DNA of 64,000 nucleotides. It comes from Streptomyces melanogenes (GTDB lineage Bacteria > Actinomycetota > Actinomycetes > Streptomycetales > Streptomycetaceae). The stretch is from the NCBI RefSeq assembly GCF_014649795.1, contig NZ_BMTS01000016.1, positions 114,492-178,491 on the forward strand, in the 5' to 3' direction. Position 1 is the stretch's first letter, and every line of letters starts with the position of its first letter. Shown piece after piece: positions 57,943 to 64,000 of this stretch. The translations under genes were made by a program, and so were the position numbers. A model generated the notes under the pieces. The model did no database searches, was not told where the DNA came from, and saw only the letters and a program-made list of their open reading frames with translations.

Positions 57943-58957
57943 CACATCCCCGGGACCGGAGACCGCGGGGGACGTCCTGTCCCCGTATCTCCACGCGCAG
58001 GCGGGGGAATTCCTGCGCAGCCTCCGCCTCCACCGCGAGGCGGGGCCCGACAACGACGGCACCGAGGAGGCCGCGCGGGCGCTGCGGCGCGCCGCCCGCC
58101 GCATCAGCGGCACGCTGCACACCTTCCGCCCGCTGCTGGATCCGTCCTGGTCCGAACCGCTGCGGACGGAGCTGGGCTGGCTGTCGGCCACGCTGGCCGG
58201 GGAGCACTCCTGCGCGGCCCGGCTCGCCCGGCTGCTCGACGGCCTCCAGCGGCTCTCCGGCAGCCCGCAGGTGCCCGCGCCCCGCGGTGAGTCGGCGGCC
58301 GGGGCGCTGGCGGTGGGGGCGGCCCGGGCCGGGGCGCTCCTGGACCGCCAGCTGACGCTTGCCCGCACCCGGGCGCACTCGGCGGCCCTGCAGGCGCTCG
58401 GCTCGTCCCGCTTCCACGCGGTGGCGGACTCGGTGGCGCTGCTGGCCAGCGAGGTGCCGCTGTCCAGCTCGGCGGCGGCGTACGCGGTGGAGGTGCTGCC
58501 GCCGGCCGCCCAGCTCGCCGAGCAGCGGCTCGTGGAGGCGGTGGCCGCGCTGCCGCTGGCCCGCGCGGCCCATCCGTACAACGCGGAGGCGCTGGTCCAG
58601 TCCGGCGAGGCGCAGGACGCCCCCTGGCACCAGGTGCGGCTGCTCCTTCGGCTGCACCGGTACGCCCAGGAGGCGCTGCACACCGGTCTGCCGTACGAGG
58701 ACGACGAGCGGCTGCTGCGGGCCGGGCGGGCGCTCGACCGGCACCGGGACGCCTCGGAGGCCGCTGCCGCCGCCGCTGCCGCCGCCCGTACGCCGAGGAT
58801 CGCCCCGGCGACGGCGTACGCGCTGGGGGTGCTCCACGCCGACCAGCGGCACGAGGTGGAGGCGGCCCGGTTCGCCTTCCAGCAGATCTGGCAGCCGGTG
58901 GCGGCGACCGCACCGGTCACCGCGCCCGTGACCGCCCCGACGGTGAGCGCGCCGTGA
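57929..58957 (+). CDS. CHAD domain protein (polyphosphate-binding type)
   Basis: The GTG at 57929 lies inside the ppk 3' end; 342 residues. The helical CHAD fold with repeated basic residues is seen (LRSLRLHREAGPDNDGTEEAARALRRAARRI; HPYNAEALVQSGEAQDAPWHQVRLLLRLHRYAQEAL). CHAD proteins bind polyphosphate in their basic channel and are often next to ppk. An Ala-rich stretch (EAAAAAAAARTPRIAPATAY) precedes a C-terminal tail with TAPVTAPV repeats. The stop overlaps the start of the Nudix gene (GTGA). Confidence 0.85.
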   Translation: MLRHDTSPGPETAGDVLSPYLHAQAGEFLRSLRLHREAGPDNDGTEEAARALRRAARRISGTLHTFRPLLDPSWSEPLRTELGWLSATLAGEHSCAARLARLLDGLQRLSGSPQVPAPRGESAAGALAVGAARAGALLDRQLTLARTRAHSAALQALGSSRFHAVADSVALLASEVPLSSSAAAYAVEVLPPAAQLAEQRLVEAVAALPLARAAHPYNAEALVQSGEAQDAPWHQVRLLLRLHRYAQEALHTGLPYEDDERLLRAGRALDRHRDASEAAAAAAAAARTPRIAPATAYALGVLHADQRHEVEAARFAFQQIWQPVAATAPVTAPVTAPTVSAP

Positions 58958-59054
58958 ACCGGGACGGGCGGGTGCTCGCCGCGGGCTGCGTCCTGTGGCG
59001 GCGCTCCCCGTGGGGCGACGGCGGCCTGGAGATCTGCCTGGTCCACCGGCCGAA

Positions 59055-59090
59055 GTACGACGAATCGTATCAGTGCAGGTCACAGTGCAC
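59055..59090. other. Predicted left attachment junction (attL) of the integrated element
   Basis: The chromosomal side is the Nudix codons ending KYD at 59061. The element side starts near 59062 and contains CAGTGCA at 59071-59077 and 59083-59089 (12-base period) inside a partial palindrome. The exact crossover cannot be fixed without the right-hand junction. Confidence 0.55.
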
Positions 59091-59105
59091 TATGATCCGC
59101 ACGCA
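59091..59105 (+). promoter_or_regulatory. Integrase promoter -10 box with predicted leaderless start
   Basis: TATGAT at 59091-59096 is a close -10 box. The integrase ATG at 59105 begins 8 bases after it, where transcription would be expected to start, and no ribosome site is visible. A -35 box is weak. Because the promoter lies in the attP-derived arm, it should change neighbours when the element excises. Confidence 0.5.
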
Positions 59106-60793
59106 TGATCGATACGAGGGTTCCTGACAGACCGTCCAAGACCTACTCACGGTCGTACGTTGCGCCCCCGCTCCAGAAGCACCTGGACGGGGGCGGCACG
59201 GTTGAACAGTGGCTCGCTGGCCGCACCCCCGTAGCCTCCCTGGCCCGCATATCCGCCGACCGGCTCAGGGGAGATGCCATCGGAGTGGGGCGCCAGCACA
59301 AGAACAACACCCGCAATGCCGAACTCCATGGGTGCGCCGTCGTCCTCCATTACGAGGACAACAACATCACGGCCGCTAAGCGCGAAGTGAAGCGACCCGC
59401 GTTCCTTCAGATGATCAAAGACATCACGCACGGGGCGGAAGAGGAAACCGCAATCCCCGTGGCGGGCTGCGTCGCAGTAGAACGTGAGCGCGTTTGGCGC
59501 CTCCCACGCGACTTCGTCGCCTTCCAGGATGCGCTGATCATGAACGGCAACGGAGTCTTCATCGAAGACAAGGCCCTACTGGACCTGGTCAATGACGATG
59601 GCACCATCATCGCCGCTCTGGCAACTTCGGGAACAGGCGAAGCCGAAGTGAAGAAGATCCGGAAGCGCACTCAACGGAATGCCAAGGACAGGGCCGAGGA
59701 AGGCGGCCTTTATGGTGGGCCTCGCCGGTTCGGTTGGTACGGCTCCGATAAGGAAAGTGGGCGACCAGGAAATAAGTTCATCGACCCAGCAGAGATTGAG
59801 CATGTGGTGGATCAGTTCACTCTCCGATACCACGGAAAGTCGTGGCGCAGCATCACGGCAGAGATGAACCGGCGTCGCATTCTTACCGCCCGAGGGAACA
59901 AATGGACTGAGCAGGCGGTCAAGTACCTTGTCACTAACCCCGCTCTATGGGGTGGCCGCATAATCGATGGCGAGCTCGTGATGGACGACGAGACCGGCGA
60001 ACCCGTCCTCGGGGCCTGGGAGGTACCCAAGGAGATAACTTACGAAAAGTGGCTAGTAATCATGCAGGGCGTCCAGGCGCGCCGAGCGCATCGGGGAATG
60101 CAGAAGCCGCAGAATGCACCCAGCGAGGAGCGGGGCGGGCGTCGCTACAAGTTCTCCGGATCCCTCCGATGTGGGCGCATCAATGAGCTCGACGAAACCT
60201 GCTACGCCAAGCTAAATGGCAACAGGGGATCAGGGAAAAACAAGGACCACTACCGGTGCGGTGACCCAAACTGTAAGGGAATCAGCCGACAGAGCGAAGC
60301 AGTTGACGCCTATCTGGAAGGCCTGGTTCTCGCCTACCTTGACAAGCACTTCACTGCCACCGTTGCTATTCCTACCCCCTGGCGCGGGGAGGAAAAGATG
60401 AAGGCCCTCCTCAAGCAGAGGAAGGCCATCAAGGATTCAGTATCCGACGGCAACGCTGATTGGGAGGACGTGCACGATATCCTGCTCCGCCTGAACCGCA
60501 ACATCAAGACCCTACAAGAGGAGAAGTCAGACCACGAACGAAAGGAAGCCGAGCGTAATCTACTGCGTGGCTGGAACCGTAAAAAGTGGGATGACTTCGA
60601 CTACCAACAGAAACAACGCGCAATCAAGCAGGTAATCAGTGCCGTGGTGGTGATGCCCATACCCGAGGGAGTCAGCGATAAGGCCCCCTTTGACCCGACG
60701 CTACTCCACGTCGTCTGGCGCAAGGACAAAACCACGGCAGCTAAGCCGCCAACTGAATCCCAAACAAGCGACACAACTCCTGCCGCTGCATAG
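59105..60793 (+). CDS. int: Large serine integrase
   Basis: The 562-residue recombinase has the catalytic motif SLARIS with Ser at residue 50, followed by DRLRGDAIGVGRQ. The rest of the resolvase domain lies within about 45-200 (ERERVWRLPRDFVAFQDALI; KIRKRTQRNAKDRAEEGGLY). A recombinase domain (GPRRFGWYGSDKESGRPGNKFI), a zinc ribbon (RCGRINELDETCYA, then YRCGDPNC) and a coiled coil (LLRLNRNIKTLQEEKSDHERK) follow, ending in a short tail (PPTESQTSDTTPAAA). It catalyses directional attP x attB recombination and probably inserted this element into the Nudix gene. Codon use has more A/T than its neighbours. It probably needs a separate excision factor. Confidence 0.93.
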   Translation: MIDTRVPDRPSKTYSRSYVAPPLQKHLDGGGTVEQWLAGRTPVASLARISADRLRGDAIGVGRQHKNNTRNAELHGCAVVLHYEDNNITAAKREVKRPAFLQMIKDITHGAEEETAIPVAGCVAVERERVWRLPRDFVAFQDALIMNGNGVFIEDKALLDLVNDDGTIIAALATSGTGEAEVKKIRKRTQRNAKDRAEEGGLYGGPRRFGWYGSDKESGRPGNKFIDPAEIEHVVDQFTLRYHGKSWRSITAEMNRRRILTARGNKWTEQAVKYLVTNPALWGGRIIDGELVMDDETGEPVLGAWEVPKEITYEKWLVIMQGVQARRAHRGMQKPQNAPSEERGGRRYKFSGSLRCGRINELDETCYAKLNGNRGSGKNKDHYRCGDPNCKGISRQSEAVDAYLEGLVLAYLDKHFTATVAIPTPWRGEEKMKALLKQRKAIKDSVSDGNADWEDVHDILLRLNRNIKTLQEEKSDHERKEAERNLLRGWNRKKWDDFDYQQKQRAIKQVISAVVVMPIPEGVSDKAPFDPTLLHVVWRKDKTTAAKPPTESQTSDTTPAAA

Positions 60794-60902
60794 CCCCAGG
60801 AGCTGGCGCCAACTCCAACTGCTGCGCTACCCAGTCCTCAATTGAAACCGTAGCCTTGCCGACAAAACCCCTCGCTTCTTCCACGGTCGAGGGGTTTTGC
60901 AT
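60741..60902 (-). CDS. Small hypothetical protein, 53 aa (convergent with the integrase)
   Basis: The ATG at 60902 follows GGGAGAT. The 53-residue product MQNPSTVEEARGFVGKATVS... ends CRLFGIQLAA and contains a conserved-looking IEDWVAQQLELAPAPGAMQRQ stretch, typical of small actinobacterial mobile-element proteins (from memory). It overlaps the integrase 3' end by 53 bases. The bidirectional hairpin 60863-60899 lies within its first codons, which could instead mean the frame is a shadow of a terminator. A longer frame starting at 61001 exists. It could be a directionality factor, but nothing proves this. Confidence 0.4.
   Translation of the reverse strand: MQNPSTVEEARGFVGKATVSIEDWVAQQLELAPAPGAMQRQELCRLFGIQLAA
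60863..60899. terminator. Strong bidirectional terminator after the integrase
   Basis: Perfect 12-bp arms CAAAACCCCTCG (60863-60874) and CGAGGGGTTTTG (60888-60899) give a stem whose ends carry A-rich and T-rich tracts on either strand. It is about 70 bases past the integrase stop. Confidence 0.75.
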
Positions 60903-61273
60903 ATCTCCCACACCCGAGCTCGGGCCAGCATCCTGATAGTTCACCTCAGAAGCAGAGGAGACGGTCAATCGATTACCTCCTGGATAGGCGATGATGAACA
61001 ATTCTATCCAGATCTAGCGACAGATGACCATGGAATTCAGGATCCAATCCCGGTGAGAGATCACACAGAAATAGTTGTCGAGAATGTTTCCGAACCACGG
61101 TCCCGTGACAGTGCCTAGGCAGACACTCTTGCCCCCTTCTCTCACCCGGCTTCGACCGTCAAGCGCCTGGAGCCCGCCTGACAACCTGAACACGCCTCGG
61201 GGTACTCTCGGCCGCTGGGGGCGCTGATCGCGCCGCGTGTGGCCGCATGGGCCGTCACGGGAGGGGACGAGAA

Positions 61274-61648
61274 ATGGCAGGGCATGAAGGCTTCGGGCCT
61301 GGAGTGCACTGGAACAAGCTGTCAAAGTCAGACTGTGAACGGCTTGCGCGGGATACCGACATACCGCAGTGGCTCAGGGTCTACTTCGCTGCACACTGGC
61401 GACTGAACCAGATAGCTCATGCAGAGTTCGGGCCGGAAGAGCTGGCCGAACTGCTAGCAGGAACAGCGGGCAAGCCCTTGAGTAAGAGCGGACTCTCTAA
61501 CGCGATCAGGACCGCCAAGGAGAAGGGTCTCCTGATGGAGGACTCATCGGCTCGATGCCTGACGCTGCCTCGGCATCACGCCACCACCGGCAAGGGCTCA
61601 GCCTCCTGCCGTGAACACGGCATCAGGAACCGCTACCAAGCGGCGTAA
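61274..61648 (+). CDS. Winged-helix-like DNA-binding protein of the mobile element, 124 aa
   Basis: The ATG at 61274 (MAGHEGFGPGVHWNKLSKSD) follows GGGAGGGGAC. A helix-turn-helix-like region is visible in IAHAEFGPEELAELLAGTAG...LSKSGLSNAIRTAKEKGLL, resembling the replication or regulatory small proteins of Streptomyces mobile elements. A Cys/His stretch (CLTLPRHHATTGKGSASCREH) lies near the C-terminus and could bind zinc. It is followed by about 1.2 kb of non-coding repeats, so it may bind there. Function is inferred from fold hints only. Confidence 0.65.
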   Translation: MAGHEGFGPGVHWNKLSKSDCERLARDTDIPQWLRVYFAAHWRLNQIAHAEFGPEELAELLAGTAGKPLSKSGLSNAIRTAKEKGLLMEDSSARCLTLPRHHATTGKGSASCREHGIRNRYQAA

Positions 61649-61828
61649 GGGGTGAGGTTCACGATCTTGATGAAGCAACTTCACGAGATAGATGAACCTT
61701 GCCCTAGACGTCACAAGGCCAAAGCATCCCTTGCCTCTAGTATCTGTAGTGACTTACAAGTAAGAAACGAAGCCAAGGCAACGACAGAAGAAAGAGTGCA
61801 ACGGCAAGTGGCCCCGGCAGGGGCAAAG

Positions 61829-61846
61829 GTCTACTAGGTCTACTAG
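61829..61846. repeat. Tandem 9-bp repeat
   Basis: GTCTACTAG occurs twice in tandem (61829-61837, 61838-61846), just before the 37-bp direct repeats. Confidence 0.6.
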
Positions 61847-61858
61847 GTAAGACACTCT

Positions 61859-61935
61859 GGGGCCCGAAGGGCCCACGGTTAATTACGTCTTCACTGATGG
61901 GGCCCGGAGGGCCCACGGGTAAGTACGTCTTCACT
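61859..61935. repeat. Two 37-bp direct repeats with internal palindrome
   Basis: Copies at 61859-61895 and 61899-61935 differ at three positions. Each starts GGGGCCC(G/A)(A/G)GGGCCC (a palindrome) and ends TACGTCTTCACT. The 40-bp period and proximity to a DNA-binding gene suggest iterons or operators. Confidence 0.65.
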
Positions 61936-62005
61936 ACAAGAGTCCAGATACGTACTTACTCAGAGGACCCGCCTCGGCTGGCGGTTCCCAGTTGACTGAT
62001 CATGC

Positions 62006-62036
62006 ATTACCCCTCCCGGCAAGAGGAATGGGTAAT
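62006..62036. repeat. Inverted repeat in the element's non-coding region
   Basis: ATTACCC (62006-62012) and GGGTAAT (62030-62036) with a CTC/GAG inner pair form a hairpin. The 61649-62433 stretch around it has no convincing gene; short frames such as 62002-62253 lack coding bias. Confidence 0.5.
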
Positions 62037-62433
62037 AGTTTGCATAAGTGTGAGCTATCACAACCCTTACCCACCAAGGGGTGTAGCCGTTAATCCCAGC
62101 CTGGGAAAGCCTTGGAACCGTGGCAGGATCCGAGCGGCTAAGACGTGGCGGTCAAGGGCTTCAGCCTCAAGGGGTCATACCCCCACCCTCTGGCCGATGA
62201 AAGACAGGGGTGAGGAGGAGGTGGGCATAGAGACCCGCCCACATAGAACGTAGGTGTCCTCTCATTGGCTCCAGGACGGCCAAGGCGTGTGATGTTCACA
62301 TCCTGTGGATGGAGCCGGTAGAAAATCTGATACCCGTACACGGTTCGAGGAAGGCACCCCCGGTGGGTCCTACGGAGATCAGCAAAGGGATTACCCCAGG
62401 GGCCAAAGGGAGCAGCAGGAACACACCTGTCCC

Positions 62434-62836
62434 GTCTCATTTGATCTTGCCGCCGGGTGGGGCCCTGACCTGCGGCAAGACAAAGTCGAGTGAGACGCCG
62501 AACCCTCTCCGCCTCAACTGATGTTGTCTCTCAAACGCGTTTCCAGGGCCGATCACCGCCGGGGCGGCAGCCCACTGAACTGGGCTGTCTCACTTGACCT
62601 TGTCCCCCACAGGCGAATCGGACAACGTCCAGTGAAACTGAGGCAAGGTCTCGTGAGACGGAACAACACCGGCCGCCGCTGCGGAGGGTGACCACCCAAG
62701 GGCGTCTCACAAACGAAGGATTATGAGACGGATGAGACCGCGTCTGCCGCTGTCCGTTTCATCCCGGCCCGGGCGTCTCATAACCCGTCTCGAAAAGATC
62801 CTCATCCACCTAGATTATGAGACACCATTGTGAGAC
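62434..62836. promoter_or_regulatory. Array of ten GTCTCA/TGAGAC sites upstream of the resolvase
   Basis: GTCTCA starts at 62434, 62587, 62704 and 62775. TGAGAC starts at 62491, 62654, 62724, 62733, 62818 and 62831. They pair into four inverted units: 62434-62496 (63 bp), 62587-62659 (73 bp, with extended arms GTCTCACNNGACCTTG), 62704-62729 (26 bp) and 62775-62823 (49 bp, arms GTCTCATAA/TTATGAGAC). The last copy is 10 bases from the resolvase ATG. The pattern fits resolvase res sites (the Tn3-family half-site TGTCTGATA is related) and autoregulation; that is inference. Confidence 0.7.
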
Positions 62837-62845
62837 GGTTGGATC

Positions 62846-63703
62846 ATGACGACGAACGCCGTTGCACCGGCTGATCTTGTTGAACGTCACGACTGCCCGA
62901 AGTGCCAGGCTCCAGCCGGTAGCGCCTGCCGGACGGCCAAAGGCAGCGTTGCTTCCAGCTACCACACCGGCCGCTTCACCCTGGTTCCGTCTCTCAAGGC
63001 AGAGCTGAACGTGAAGACTCCCGCCGACCGCACCCCCGGTAGGCCCTGGAAGGCTTCCGTGGCCCCTGTGGCGGCCGTTGAGATACAAGCGGGTGATCCG
63101 ATCCGCATCGGTTACGCACGCTGCTCTACGGCCGGACAGGAGCTTCAGAGCCAACTGGACATGCTGGCCCGTGCCAACTGCACGAAGGTGTTCGCAGAGA
63201 AGATCTCCACACGCATCAAGGTGCGCCCGGAGTTCGAAGCCGCACTCAAGTTGGCCAGGGACATCAAGGGCGCAGCACCTCAGCAACCAGTGATCCTCAC
63301 CGTGGCGGAGATGAAGCGTCTCGCGCGCGGCGCGGCAGAGCTCATGAACCTTGGCTCGACCCTCCAGGCTGACGGCATCCAGCTAGAGATCCTGTCCGGC
63401 CCGCTCCAGGGCATCTACGACCCCAACGGGGCCGGAGCCATCGTCTTCGCTGTCCTGGCCGTAGGCGCCGAGGTGGAGCGCGAGGGCATCCGGGAGAAGA
63501 CCATGGAAGGACTGGAGACAGCTGAACGCAACGGCCGCCACGGCGGACGGCCCACAGTCATGAGCCAGGACAAGCTGGCCGCAGCACAAGCCAGACAGGG
63601 CAAGGGAGAGAGCGTGACATCCATCGCCAAGGCCCTGGGAGTGTCCAGGGCGACCATGTACCGCGCACTCGCTGAAGCGGCGGAAGAGGCCGAGACGGAG
63701 TAA
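62846..63703 (+). CDS. Serine resolvase with N-terminal zinc finger
   Basis: The ATG at 62846 gives 285 residues. Residues 14-43 look like a zinc finger (HDCPKCQAPAGSACRTAKG with Cys17, Cys20, Cys28, then His40), a motif common in Streptomyces plasmid and element proteins. From about residue 86 a resolvase domain follows with catalytic Ser94 in RIGYARCSTAGQ, then VAEMKRLARGAAELM and AVLAVGAEVEREGIREKT. The C-terminal HTH is VTSIAKALGVSRATMYRALA. It is expected to resolve multimers or invert DNA at res sites, probably the array just upstream. There is no strong ribosome site. Confidence 0.85.
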   Translation: MTTNAVAPADLVERHDCPKCQAPAGSACRTAKGSVASSYHTGRFTLVPSLKAELNVKTPADRTPGRPWKASVAPVAAVEIQAGDPIRIGYARCSTAGQELQSQLDMLARANCTKVFAEKISTRIKVRPEFEAALKLARDIKGAAPQQPVILTVAEMKRLARGAAELMNLGSTLQADGIQLEILSGPLQGIYDPNGAGAIVFAVLAVGAEVEREGIREKTMEGLETAERNGRHGGRPTVMSQDKLAAAQARQGKGESVTSIAKALGVSRATMYRALAEAAEEAETE

Positions 63704-63742
63704 TGAGGTCGTGTCCCGGGTCGTGGTGTAGGGGATCAAGCG

Positions 63743-64000
63743 TTACGCGTTTCGGTAGAAAGCCCCTGCCGACCTCCGCAGAGGCGACCTTTCACGAAGT
63801 GCCCTGCCTGCTGAGGCGAGTTGCGCGCCCGTTCCGGCGGAGCCGCCGCGCCCGACCTGCGGATCCGGCGCCTTGATCGGCTTCACCACGAGGCGGCAAC
63901 GCCGTTGCTTTTGCGGTTCGGGCTGGGTGTCAAGTGCCTGGTCATGGGGCGGGACCTCGGGTAGTTCCTGTGGTGTCGAGCCCAGGAACGAGTGCCCGGA
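63743..64000 (-). CDS. Possible C-terminal end of a minus-strand gene (runs off right edge)
   Basis: The frame is open from 64000 to a TAA at 63743, 85 codons beginning SGHSFLGSTPQELPEVPPHD and ending RRSAGAFYRNA. Its Pro/Gln/Arg richness suits a disordered tail. No motif or start is visible, so it may be a shadow frame. The rest of 63704-64000 shows no other gene. Confidence 0.3.
   Translation of the reverse strand, partial: SGHSFLGSTPQELPEVPPHDQALDTQPEPQKQRRCRLVVKPIKAPDPQVGRGGSAGTGAQLASAGRALRERSPLRRSAGAFYRNA

Larger units (their letters stand above)
58954..59127 (+). pseudogene. Nudix hydrolase gene interrupted after 36 codons by mobile element insertion
   Basis: GTG 58954 begins VNRDGRVLAAGCVLWRRSPW and continues to HRPKYD, a normal MutT-like Nudix N-terminus. 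From about 59062 the frame reads ESYQCRSQCTMIRTHD and stops at 59127, inside the integrase gene. The Nudix box that should follow (WSHPKGK-type) is missing. The rest of the gene should lie at the far end of the element, outside this window. The intact gene would be third in the ppk-CHAD-Nudix unit. Confidence 0.85.
59062..64000. mobile_element. Integrated mobile element, left part (extends beyond the window)
   Basis: The interrupted Nudix gene, the adjacent large serine integrase, lower GC, long non-coding repeats, a resolvase and small unrelated genes define the element from about 59062. No conjugation, capsid or replication gene is visible in the 4.9 kb present, so whether it is a phage remnant, integrative plasmid or other element is open. 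The right end and total size are unknown. Confidence 0.85.

Noticed and set aside
61859..61935. CRISPR array from the 37-bp repeats
   Set aside because: Only two copies, separated by 3 bp with no spacer-sized gap, and no cas gene nearby.
61652..62253. Short open frames between 61652 and 62253 as genes
   Set aside because: They lack ribosome sites and GC-biased third positions, and sit in the repeat-rich non-coding part of the element.

Overview
This window is high-GC actinobacterial chromosome and almost certainly Streptomyces. The evidence is the GC-rich third codon positions, the GTG and TTG starts, bldG with its neighbouring anti-sigma gene, a mycothiol synthase gene, a tad-type pilus cluster in the actinobacterial arrangement, and an MprAB/HtrA-type protease locus. 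From about 59.06 kb to the right edge the sequence changes: it is less GC-rich, sparsely coding and recombinase-bearing. This is the left end of an integrated mobile element.

Layout. 1-3.2 kb: the 3' end of an FkbM-type methyltransferase, a family 2 glycosyltransferase, a GntR/UTRA regulator divergent from two small genes with candidate operators between them, and tRNA-Thr(CGU). 3.3-12.6 kb: a Tap-like lipoprotein peptidase, DNA polymerase III delta', a membrane-domain/thymidylate kinase fusion and DNA topoisomerase I. 12.9-18.3 kb: a small membrane protein, a large methyltransferase, a secreted lipoprotein and a K+-independent H+-pyrophosphatase. 18.5-22.1 kb: an RsbW-like anti-sigma factor, BldG and a DUF1998-type helicase. 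21.9-27.4 kb: a tad/pilus-like cluster on the minus strand (ssd/cpaE-like, tadA, tadB, tadC, a DUF4244 pilin, tadE, a tadE-like gene), mostly with 4-base start/stop overlaps. 27.7 kb: a 6C-type small RNA. 27.9-48.5 kb: core metabolism and regulation, including a HAD phosphatase, a degenerate Fic-like protein, a CooC-like ATPase, a polysaccharide deacetylase-like lipoprotein, a SulP/carbonic anhydrase fusion, acs, nhaA, a holin-like protein, an epoxide-hydrolase-like enzyme, a GH4 glycosidase, a MarP-like protease, three Nudix/MBL hydrolases, nth and crp. 48.9-59.1 kb: an HtrA-like protease with an MprAB-type two-component system, a 5'-nucleotidase, mshD, ppk, a CHAD protein and the first 36 codons of a Nudix gene.

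At about 59.06 kb the Nudix gene is interrupted. The junction runs straight into a large serine integrase whose promoter lies in the junction DNA, and whose transcript is predicted to be leaderless. Inside the element are a winged-helix-like small protein, about 1.2 kb of non-coding repeats, and a zinc-finger/resolvase fusion preceded by ten copies of GTCTCA/TGAGAC. The right end of the element and the rest of the Nudix gene lie outside the window.

Other structures worth attention are a 66-bp duplication of the 3' end of the epoxide-hydrolase-like gene, two inverted copies of a long intergenic repeat bounding 37.2-48.8 kb, and what appears from memory to be a synteny break near 48.6 kb relative to S. 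coelicolor.
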